Part shown: positions 50,288-61,248 of the stretch, one piece after another | Position numbering within the stretch: the first letter of the stretch is position 1 | How the letters are laid out: the number at the start of each line of letters is the position of its first letter | Notes under the pieces: model-generated | The model's input: only the letters and a program-made list of their open reading frames with translations | What the model was told of the DNA's origin: nothing | The model's database searches: none | Source: Certhia americana | Lineage: Eukaryota > Chordata > Aves > Passeriformes > Certhiidae | Direction of reading: 5' to 3' | Assembly (NCBI GenBank): GCA_018697195.1 | Contig: CM031857.1 | Coordinates: 64,645,698-64,709,697, forward strand | DNA length: 64,000 nt | Made by a program: the position numbers and the translations under genes

Positions 50288-53200
50288 TGATCATTTCACC
50301 TTAAATTTTTAAGCATTTCGCTTTTAAAAAGTTCATATTCATTTCTAGGCAGCTTTTATCAAATTCCTTTTCTAAGCATATTCATAGTAGCCAAGAAATA
50401 TACGTGCCCTTTAACTGCATCTATTTTGGTGTCATTTTACCCAAAATGCATTTGATTATGTTAAATTGGAGATGTGCCAGAATCTGATAATCTCAATAGG
50501 AGATTTAATTTACTTAAAGTTCACTGAAGTTTGATGAATACTAGTCTGTCCTAATGACACTGTCTGGAAAAGAATGACAGGCCGGAGGAGATGGCTTTTG
50601 CAGTGATTGTCATATCCTGTATTAATAAGTCTACATAAATGATAATTGTAAGGATCTTTAAAAGCTGTGTGGATTATGTCCTGTGACAGATGGTGATGGA
50701 TGAAGGAATCCATCCAGTTGATATGTTGTACTATTTATTGCTTTGAACATTTAAGGAACTTTACCAATTAGATGAAAAATAGAGAATAATATGACTAATT
50801 ATAACGTTATGGAAAATGATCTTTTTTTTTTTTACAGCAATTTTTCTTGGTTTGGAAGAAGGAATTATTTCATATCACCTCAACATAATGTTATAATGCT
50901 TTTAATGCAGTTCCTATAACTTCTTTAAATTTCATTTGAAGTCTAATAGTACACTGATTTTTTTTTTAGTGGAGATGAAAATTGTCTGTACAAATACTCC
51001 AGAAACATTTATACAATCTGTTCTCAGCTATAGTATCTATAGTTGCTCAGTTATGTTATTTATAGCTGAATACAGCCTTGCAACTTTTTTTAAACATTAG
51101 GAATATTTGACCCTGGTAAACAGTAGGCTAGAATGGGATCATGCTGGTGCTTCAATAACCTTTCTGCTATTTAAGTCTTGTAGCTTGACCAATTTGTTAT
51201 GTATTAGAATGGAAGAATGGTTGAAACCTAAGGAAAATGGCTTGACATTTAGATACTTTAACATTTTCCATCAATATTAATATAGCTATAAAACAGTCAT
51301 CCCTGCTGCCATTTAATAATGAGATAATGCTTATTAATTACAAATTTTGTTTAATCTGTTCTAGTTACTAAAGGTTATGTGTTCTTTTATTATTTACTAT
51401 GATTAATTCCAAATCTTTAGAGAAGCAAAACCTTTCAGAAATTAAATGAAATTTAAAAAGCTTGTAGGCTTCTAGATCCCTGGAAATACTGTTCAAAGAA
51501 TTTTAAAAAAAAGTATTCTACATTAAATATTCTGCATCTGTTGCTCTGAAATCTCTAAAACTCTATATTCAAATCATGTTAAAATGAAAATGTTCAGTTC
51601 AAGGGTATAAAAAAGGCAACATATGATTAATTAAATGTATCTTGGAAAGAGAATTCATGCTGGGCAAGAATATGAGTCTTTTTCCAGCATGAATCTCTAT
51701 AAATTACTGCATGGTTTGGAGACAGATTGAAAGCACTTTTTGGTTGTAAAAATAATATAATTTGATAGTGAACATCTAGAATGTTAAAAGATATGCTTGT
51801 GTAACACAAACAAAGCTTAAAAACTGAAAAAGAGGGAATTCCTAGTAATGCAAATCATAGACTTTTTTTCCTCTACAGATTGTATCTATAATAATATGTG
51901 GAGTGTATAACATGAATATTATGTTAAAATGTAATATAAAAATATATCTATAGCAACTTGTAATGCAATGTGTTTAATATTAAAGTAGTTCTAAAATACT
52001 TCAGTATAAATTTTGACTTCAAAGCAGTATATGTCATTCACAGACTACACAAAGCAATGATCAATTTTTCTTTTCCTCCAGTATTTGTCTCTTAGTATTG
52101 GAATTTCTAAATGTTGAGTGAAAGATTTATGATAATCAAACCTAGAGTAAATACAAGGTTCTGATACTATTGCTTTGACTTATAACTTTGTGAATGAAGA
52201 AATCTTACACTAGTAATTTCTAAGGCAGTAACTCAAAATTTAAATATATCTGATTGTATTGATACAACTAAGTTCTTCCAAAATGGTTGTGACATATAAT
52301 TCAAAACCAAGTTATGATTTAAATAAATACATTTATCCTTATATAGGGCTAGATAATTTTTAATTAGGGAATATATCATTCTGTCAAGTTTCAGAAGCTC
52401 TCTGGAAGAAAAGAAGTAAACTACTCAAAAATCCTTTTTAGTTGTCTCTATGTTCATAAATCTTGAGGGTATATAATGAAAATATGGGTATAGGTCATGT
52501 CTGAACATTGAGCTTCTACTTATTTATATACAACAGATATATTTCCTGACATCACTGCTGTGATGCCTACAGCCTGTGTAAGGGTGTGTTGCATCAGAAC
52601 TGTTGCACATTTATAGGTTTGGCTTTTGTCAAAGGCTAATGCCAGTATGAAAAGCAAGGTCTCTTGGTAGGCTTTTCAAGGTGTCTGCAAATTTTCGAGT
52701 AGTAGCTCCAAACAGTGCTGTTTATCAGCTTGCTACTGCTGAAAAAAAATCTTTCTAGGGGAATTGTAAGGTTAGAAAGCATCTGCTCATTTCATTAGCA
52801 GAGTATTGACACTGAAGCTGTATAGAAAATTTAATAACAACTTTAGCTGATGCTATATATTATGTTTTTAGATTATATTTACAAAATAGCCCTCAGTTCT
52901 CTTATCTTAGTATTAGCCTTTACTAAATCCTTCATCTAGATTTATAGTAAATTAAAACTGATTTTGTTTTTTTTGTTTGTTTTTTTTTTTTTTATATTAT
53001 TGCTATGTGATACCATCTAATCTCTCAGGCAACTCCCTAATTCCAGTTAACTTCCTAAAGCTAAACATTTCAGGGATAGCATCTGACATTAAATTGGACT
53101 CATAAATGAACACAGAACATATGATGTAGCCCATGGTGCTCACATAGCACTTCAGAGCTTCAGGAAAACAGGATTTAGTGGAAAGAAATGCTGTGATTTT

Positions 53201-56129
53201 GCTTCAGATCGAACATCCTACAGTTTGACCTTGAAGGAAAATTATAGGTACATGACTGGACTAAAGGCAAAGAAAGTCTGTATCTAATGAGATCTCTCTG
53301 AATGTATTTATTTCAGGGTATCACTCAAGTAAACCTATTATTGCTTTCTATTTGGAGAGGTTATGTAGAGGACTACAACTTTTCATTTAAGTTACATTAG
53401 ATTTTTATTTTTTTTTAAGAAGCATTGAGCCAAAAGGGCAAATTTTTTCCATCTAAGCTTTGAATGCTTTTACAAATGATACAAGCTAAGGAAGGGTTTC
53501 AAACATAAGTATTTTTGTTCACTCACTGGATTTAAACTGACTATAATGTAAGTGACAATTTTTAAGTGGGAAATAAGGAATGGAAGTTAACCCTTTCTAA
53601 GATGGTCTAATAAAAACTGTAATTGGGCATCCAAATTCTACAGAAGTACTTGAAAAATATTCCTATTGTATTTTATAAGAATGACACTTGATGTCTCTAA
53701 TTCCTGGCCCTTTTTAAAAACTCTTGTTCAGTATAGAATGTTTAGTGAAAAGGAAGAGGAGTCAGATTGTGCCTTACATAGCTTTTCTGTTTAATTTTGC
53801 AGTCTAACTGTATGTAGTAAGCTACTCAAGGAAATCTTTTCTCAAGGGTGCTTTTGCATGACCTCTTTATTGCCAGAAGTAGTTTAAAATATGTATGTGT
53901 TCATGAAATATAGGATAAAACAGGGTTTTTTTCCTGAAGGTTAAAATGTAAACCAAATACCGTTGAGTATCTTCTTGATTTGTTCACTCATCATTGGAAC
54001 TTTCTCTGGAGATTTTTTTTTTTTTTAATATAGTTTCCTGCAGGGTACAGATACATATGCAGTTTAGATACAGAGCAAATATTAAGTAACTATTAATTAA
54101 TAGGAAATTTGAAGGAATAGAACAAAAGGTATCTATACCTGGGGCTGAACTCAATGCAAAGGTTGTGCTCAAGATGATGTCAGAATTGTATAAGCTTTAG
54201 TATCTTCAGGACATTTCTGGTTTTGTATTGATGGGATATCTGTTGAAGTTTGAGGGCTCAAGGTTAGTCAGTCCCTAACTCTCTTTCAGTGAGTTTTGGA
54301 TAAAGATAAGGATTTCCTTGGTTTTTTTCAAAATTTTCAATTCAGAGCAATTTCTGACTGGCCAATCTAATCTGTGTTTAGTACTCTAGCCAGAGTTCAT
54401 CTTAAACAATATATAATTGATTTGTTTCCTGCAATGAATTGTTAATTTAGCACTGAACACATTTCTCTTACTAGATTTGGTGAGCAATACTGTCTATGTC
54501 ATTTCAGAAGGCAAGACACAAAATGCTTATTCTGTACTAAGAAGAACCCTTCACTGCTCACAATTGCATTTTATTTGGATCTGTCACAAGAGACATATTG
54601 AGAATGGGACTGTATCCTTCTCCTGTCTGGTAACTTATATTCTGTAATTCTGTTTCTGCAATTTATCACTAACAAGTCTGTTGTGGGCCTTTTGTTTATT
54701 TACTTGTTTTCCACCTGATAGTAATGGAATAATTTTCAATCAGTAGTATCTCTGTGGCTTTACAGTCTATCTGCTTTCTAAAAACAATACCTTTAATTAC
54801 ATATTCCAGCTGCAATAGTCTGTCCTTTTTTTTCTTCAGGGGGGGTACACTAAATTTTTTAGCTGAAAATATATTCCCTCTCTTTAGCTGGCAACACATT
54901 CTCTCTCTTCCTTGTATTTATAATTTACAATATTATCCAGTTTAAAATTATTTGTAGATATTAATTGGCATCTTATTGCTTCTTACAGACCCTAATAGTT
55001 ATTAATTGTGCACTGCATACTCACATTTTGCATACTGCTGTACTTTGTTCTCCTTCATTTACTGTTCCTCAAACAGCTTTCAATCTGTGAACCAGTTTTA
55101 ATGTATGAGGCAATTACAATTAATTTTCATGTAATACTTTTTGTGATGCATGTATCATTCTTTTTAAAGGGTATATTTTATCTGCCTTCCCTAATTTCCA
55201 CTTTTATCTGGACACAGACCAAGCAAGTTTTGGAAGATTTGCTGCTTACTAATCTGTATCGTGCATCAATCACGAAAATGTATTAATTCTTAACAGGTTG
55301 TTGGCTTTTCTTTGTATGTATGTCTCATTTTAGTGCAAATTAAAAGTCTTTAAGAGGATAATGAGTCTTGGGGTTGCAATTTTAACTTCAAAATTTTGTA
55401 CTGAATTTTTTTTTAAACTTTGAAAACTGACTATAACAAAATTGAAACTAGTAATTTTAACAGGCATAGTAAATTCATTATCTCATTAATAATTTTTAAG
55501 GCTATTAGATGCATGTGGAACATAACTTTTTGTTTATCTTCTGGCTATTTTACTAGCCTATGAGTGATATGTATTATTTGGCATGGTAAAAGTAATGACA
55601 CTTAGTCCAGAACTTATATATTTTAATTTTTGTGTGTTTCATTTTTAGCTCATGAAAATTACTTTTTTTTGGAAACTATTTATTACCTAGTAAATATTGA
55701 ATCTGTAAAAGCAGCCAAAGGAAATACTTAATTCCTTCACCAGAGATAGGGACTTCTTGGTACAGGTATCTGAACTGTACACCTTTGCCTCTCTATAATC
55801 AGTAAAAAGAAAGGAATGCTTTCACTATACAGATTATTTCCTCATATAAACAATTTCAACAGATGAAAGAAATGACTCTCTGAGATATATTTATTTCTCT
55901 CTTCTGATTTTAATAGCAAACTGAATCTAGTGTTGAGAGGTGTTTAAAACTGATGGAGGTGAACCTAATTGTCAGATTCTAGACTCAGAAAAGCAATGGA
56001 AGAATTCTTAATTGGTAAAAAATGAACTATTACAAATTATAGTTCTGCGAGCTTTTACATAGGGGAAAAAATCTAAACCAAACCCAAACAACATCCTTTA
56101 AGAATTGAAGAATTAAGAATAGTGTTCAA
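50288..56129. other. AT-rich unique DNA, no gene recognised
   Basis: About 5.8 kb without recognisable transposons. T-rich patches are at about 50822-50834, 52965-52995 and 54009-54026. The ORFs found have no motifs. The long absence of repeats is typical of bird gene deserts and does not prove constraint. Confidence 0.5.
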
Positions 56130-56790
56130 TGACAGGCTAACACCCTTGCATTAATGAAAAATTTGAACAGCATCAGACTCAGTATTGATCCCTGGGGTAT
56201 GCTTGAAGTAACTGACCTTTAACTAGACTTTGTGCCACATTCTGGATCTGGTCACTCAGACAGTTTTCATCCCACCTTAAGGTCTGCTCATCCACCCCAT
56301 AGTTCATCAACCTTTCCAAGAGGACCTATGAATGAAAGTGTCAAAAGATTTATTTAAGTAATTAGACAATATCCACTGCTCTCCCTGCGTCTACTAAACC
56401 AGGCATTTCATCATAGAAGTTAATCACTTTGTTCAAGCATGAACTCCCCTTGATGAATTCATGCTGACTGCTCTAAATCACCTTCCTGTCCTTCTTGAGC
56501 CTGGAAACAGTTTCCAGGTTGGTTCCTCCATTACCTTTATGAGGATCAAAGTGTGGCTAACTGTTGGTTTTGATTCTTCTTTCTTGTCCCCCTTAAAGAT
56601 AAGAGTGACATCCTTTCTCTCTGTCCCTTGAGCACCTCTTTCACTTAGCATGACCATTCAAACGTTTCTGAAAGTAGCTTTGAAATTACATTAGTACTAG
56701 TGAGTGTATCTCATGGTACCCCAAGGACTTCTCTATGTCCTCTTTGCCTGAGTATAGTCTGACTTGGTCCTTTTCCACCAAGGGTAGTTC
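56130..56790 (-). mobile_element. CR1 LINE reverse-transcriptase fragment, minus strand, old
   Basis: Read on the minus strand it encodes TLIFKGDKKEES (the CR1 TPIFKKGKKED region) at about 56610-56570. Next come HEFIKGSSCLNKV (from about 56465), a VDAGRAVDIV segment (about 56390-56360) ahead of a degraded FDT-type motif, and a PQGSVL-LFNIFIN-like segment near 56200-56160, where TPGINTESDAVQIF is read. Stops and frameshifts occur throughout. Both ends are truncated and the 3' UTR is absent. It is the only copy here covering the central part of the reverse transcriptase upstream of the GVPQGS motif. Confidence 0.8.
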
Positions 56791-57834
56791 AGATCTATTA
56801 AATTTGAGACATGGAAACTGTTCCACACAAATGTACACTTCCTTTGAAAAGATTTTATTCAGGGTGATTCTGTAACTGTCATTCTGTGATTTATACTTTT
56901 GCTGCTCTGTCTTTATGTATTCATTTTTCCATGCTTTTTATCAAATTGTGTGACCAGGAGTACATATATTGTTAAAATTATATGTGCATCATGCAGTTGT
57001 GCGTGACTATATGTTCCATTATGTTCTTAATTAATTTTCTAATAATTTCTAAATTAATCTATTATATTTTTGATGTAAATTGAAAATGGAAGAGAAATTT
57101 TGACCAGATAACGTCTTTTTTAAATGCAAGAGGATCTACTGTTAGAGCTGTGTCAATATTCACTTTTTTTATAATGCTTCATTGTAAAGATAAAATCATC
57201 CCTTCACATCATAGCTGACAGCAATATTGTCGAAGAATTTAATAAAAGTGTAAACACAACAGCTGAAGTGTCTTTATTTTACTAGCAAACAAAGTAAATT
57301 TTTGTATAATAGAGAGTATATAAGAAAATTGATATTTGTATGATTTGACTCCAGATAAGTACCACCAATTTTGTTCCCACCAATCCCTTTTGTGCCTCCT
57401 TTATACATTTCTACTAAAATTTGTGGTTTCTATATCATTTTCTTGGAATAGTCCAAGGCTTTATTTCATCAGTAATGCAGTCCCTTGTTACATTCCCAAT
57501 GTCATCTGGAGAAGGAAGATTTCTGGAGTGTGCAGAGCAGCTGTTGCCTAATAGGAAGGAAAATCAATGACCTGACACTTGGCAGCTGCAAATTTGTATA
57601 CAGTTTAATATTTGAAAGGCAAAGTGCAAGAAAACAGAAGGTTGTTCACCTCCTGGGTCCAGCATACCTGAATCACTGTGGTTTAATCAAAAAACACTTA
57701 TTAGTGTTCTTAGTAATACAATACATTTTAAAAGGTGTCTTTTTTCTCCTTAGTCTGGTCACAAATTCAATGTTTTTTTTTAATATTCATGAGTTTTACT
57801 GAATGTCAGATATACGAACAGAATGCAAATATAA

Positions 57835-57836
<2 letters not shown>
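56791..57836. other. AT-rich unique DNA
   Basis: Nothing recognised. A 105-codon frame (57485-57802) overlaps unremarkable sequence with no motif. Confidence 0.5.
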
Positions 57837-57882
<46 letters not shown>

Positions 57883-57892
57883 NNNNNNNNNN

Positions 57893-57940
<48 letters not shown>

Positions 57941-57941
57941 G
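57837..57941. repeat. (TA)n microsatellite containing a 10-N gap
   Basis: A TGTG start leads into uninterrupted TA repeats on both sides of a placeholder gap at 57883-57892. The true length is unknown. The IYIYIY frames are artefacts. Confidence 0.97.
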
Positions 57942-58540
57942 GGGTTGTTTTAATTGGGAAAGTATCATTAATGTTTAAATAATTAGGACCTCAAAAGAAT
58001 GCATAAATTAATGTTTAGTAATTATAGCAAAAGAAATCCTGCAGGAAACTTTGATGAAACAATGATAGCTGCTATAGTTCAACAAATCTGAAGAGAGGAT
58101 TAATTGCTAGAGTAGAAAATGTTTGAAACAAATCACTGAAAAAACATTTTCATTTCTACAAAGCATGCTGCTTCTAGTTGTTGACAAGTTATGTGTTCAC
58201 ACTTGGATCAGCTTCATTTTGTTACCTAGGTAGATAAACAACAGAACAGAACAGTACCCAAATGTGAAACAAAACTTAATTGCTCCTTCCTGTTGCTTTG
58301 CCTGATATAAGTAGGTAGTAAATTTTAATAACACTGCCAAATATATGTTGACTAAAGTCTCATACCATTGTGGGAAAATTCAGGGGATCTTCTCAAATGA
58401 AAGCATAATTGCATTTCTATTAAATAACAATAAAATTTCAAGCCATGAGTTTAAAAAATACTAGAACTGTAAGGAGTGGTGTCCAAGGAGTGGACACCTT
58501 GGTTATTGTCATAATTATTGTTATAATTTTTCTCTTTATC
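57942..58540. other. AT-rich unique DNA
   Basis: Nothing recognised apart from a near-repeat of AAGGAGTGG at about 58473 and 58485. Confidence 0.5.
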
Positions 58541-58790
58541 ACAGAATCACAGAATGTATGAGGTTGGAAGAGACTGCAGTGGGTCACCCAGTCCAAAATC
58601 TCTGATCAAGTAGGGTCATCCCAGAGCACATAGCATGGGATTGAATCCAGATGGTTCTTGAATATCTGCAGCGAAGGAGACTCCACAACCTCTCTGGGAA
58701 ATCTGTTCCAGTGTGTGGTCACCCAACTAGTGAAGAAGTTCTTCCTCATGTTCAAATATAACATCCTGTGCATTAGTTTGTGCTAAGTTA
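58541..58790 (-). mobile_element. CR1 LINE 3'-end fragment, minus strand
   Basis: The plus strand opens ATCACAGAATCACAGAATGT, then GAGGTTGGAAGAGACTGCAG and GGTCACCCAGTCCAAAATCT, and continues with GACTCCACAACCTCTCTGGG and GAAGAAGTTCTTCCTCATGT, the antisense of the CR1 ORF end. It is 5'-truncated, with the tail repeats well preserved. Confidence 0.92.
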
Positions 58791-60547
58791 TAAAACTTCC
58801 TTGAAATCTGTGGCCTTTCACATGGGGGGATGAAATTGACATAGGATCTGAAAAAGGTTCATAAAGTGTTGTGTCATATTAAATGCACAGAATCCTTTAA
58901 TTCATGGTAATTCACACTACAGTGTAGTTAAATTATTTTTTTCTCAAGACTGACTAGTATGGCATCTACCAATGACCTAAATTAGTTCAGGAACAGAAAA
59001 CAGTCATGATTACTACTAACTGTCCTTTTTCCTTAGCTGTTGTATCAGTACATTAGGATTGTGATTGACTTTTTAAAGTTCTTATTTTTAAGCATTTAAA
59101 AATTTTAATGTTATCATTTATATGTTTGTGACTCACTTGCAAAATGAAACAGTAAAGATCTGTCAATGACAACTATTTTATGTCTTCTGACTATCTATTT
59201 AACAGTTTTGTCTTCTGTTGATGAAAGTTACATTTAATTGCTTCAGACTAGTGAAGATTGAGCTAGTATTTTTCTGTAGGAGCATCTTAATATCCTAAAG
59301 GGAAGAGGTTTTGATAAAATACAAGAGAAACTTAGATGACTTATAACTTTTGAAATTAACTTGACAGAACCTAATTGCAGCCAAAGGTTGCCACAGAGAC
59401 TTCCTACAGGTAGTTCTAAATGGTGTACATAAAGTAGATAAATGATGTGTTGTATAAATGAAGGAAGAGGAAACTACATTCATGTACTGAGGTGATGACA
59501 GCTATGTAACTACCTAGAGAGATGAGAGATAGAAGGATCATTCTTCTCTGTCATGAAGTAATCACCTGCTATGCAGCAGGCACAGTCAAAATAGCAACAT
59601 CACTTCCACTCAATGCAAATTCTCCCCTGACTTCTGCCTATACTTTAACATTTGCACATCCTTATTTGGGAACGTTTTGTCATTCTCATTTCTCATGTAC
59701 TGAATTTTCAGTACATCGCTCTTACTTTCTCATTTGCTGCAAACTTTTTATCATGATGTTCAGACATCAAGAAGGTCAATATATTGCTGCTCTTATACTT
59801 CTCAACCAGTCACATTCTGTGGATGTTTTAGTTGTTCATCATTTATAGTTAGCTGTGATATTTCTATCATATATCTGTCAAATTTATATGTCCTGAAAAC
59901 TGTGACATTTTTGTGCTGAAAGAGGAAGTCACTTCATTTTTTCAATAGTTAAATAGAAATGCCACATTTTTTAATTGTTTATGGATATGTGTTTATTCTC
60001 TTACCTGAATCTTCAGCTCCAGTACAAAATGATTATATAGCACTCTTTTCTTCCATGAAAAAGAAGCAAAGAAATGTCCCTCATTTCAAACAACCCTCAA
60101 AAACATCTTGAAATGCTAGGACACTTCATTCAAACACAGAGGCTCCAATAACTTAAGGCAAAAAATAATTTGGAGTCTGATACATGAATATATGATGGTA
60201 ACAATTTTCTGCCTGATACTTTTATTCTTCTCTACTTTTCATGTCCATGATTCCTCAGATGTGTTTCACAAGCTGTTCCACCTAGTCTCGTTGCTTTTCA
60301 GACAAATCTCAGCAGACAAAAGCGTATGTATTTCAAAATATTGCACTGGGAAGTCATATGAGTAACACATAAAAGTATTTGCACTCAGATATCCATAACA
60401 AAAGAATTTTAGGCTTATCAGGCAACATCTACATTACAGGGATATTTTGACTACTATAATGCTAAAAAAGAAATTTACAGTGAGGCAGGCTTCCAAAACT
60501 ACAGTTTTCTGAAAAAGACTGAAATACTATTGGCTTTTCACCTTTAA
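58791..60547. other. AT-rich unique DNA, no gene recognised
   Basis: A 108-codon frame (59522-59848) has no recognisable motif. No repeat was recognised. Confidence 0.5.
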
Positions 60548-61248
60548 TGTATTGACTTCAGATGCCCTGGTGCTGTCAGCAGGGGCTTCAGGAACCTCTG
60601 TGAGCAGTTGTCAGGGTTGCCCCATGCTGGACACAGCTGGCTCCATCTCAGGGCATGTCTGAGACCCACAGCCAAGCTGGAGGGACCTTGGGGAAAGTGT
60701 CTTTAGGAAACCATATTTTAAAACATATTTTAATTTTAAAAATAAAATACTGCATGGCAGTTGCAGAAGGACAAGTAAGGAGTGTGTGTATTTCACAAAA
60801 GTGCTATTCCACATAGCACTGCAGACAGCAAGGTGAGAGGAAAAAAAAGGAGGGAGGAAGATGTCCCTGCAGGGGGACCTGTTGATAGGACCACACCAGA
60901 ACATGTATGCTGCAGCCTGTGAACAGGGAATGGGACAAGTATGAGGAGAAAGGAGTGGCAGAGAGGAGCTTTTACAGACTGACCTAAGCTGCCATTCTAC
61001 ACTAACCAGTGCTGTTGGTGTGGTGGAAGGTAGAAGAGTCAGGAGTGAAAGAGTGAAGTTGAGCCTGGAAAAAAAGATGGGGAGAAGTTGGCAGGATGGT
61101 GTGCTTTTGTTGTTGCTTCTCACTGTCCATCTCAATTGGCAATAAATTACATTAATTTTCCCAAAGTCAAGTCTGGTTTGCCTCTGATGGTAAGTGGCAA
61201 GCAATCTCCCTGCCTTTATTCTGACTTAAATCAGTTACATTCTTTTAG
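60548..61248 (+). mobile_element. ERVL-type LTR, 3'-truncated, about 700 bp
   Basis: It begins TGTATTGACTTCAGATGCCC, in line with the start of the LTR at 44838. It then shows CAGCAGGGGCTTCAGG, a TTGCCCCATGCTGGACACAG segment, an A/T-rich TATA region near 60716-60750, GTGAAGTTGAGCCTGGAAAA, and AATAAA at 61141-61146. It continues into TCTCCCTGCCTTTATTCTGA and fades out before the final portion seen in the 45-kb copy. It lacks most of the internal GACCCATGCTGGAGCAG-type repeats, so it is shorter. The 197-codon minus-strand frame (60611-61204) lies wholly within it and is not a gene. No target duplication was identified. Confidence 0.75.
61141..61146 (+). terminator. LTR polyadenylation signal
   Basis: AATAAA in the context TTGGCAATAAATTACATTAA, matching the signal at 45632-45637 in the related LTR. 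Confidence 0.7.

Noticed and set aside
60611..61204. 197-codon minus-strand open frame
   Set aside because: It lies wholly inside the ERVL-type LTR on the antisense strand. Its leucine/serine/proline richness reflects LTR composition.
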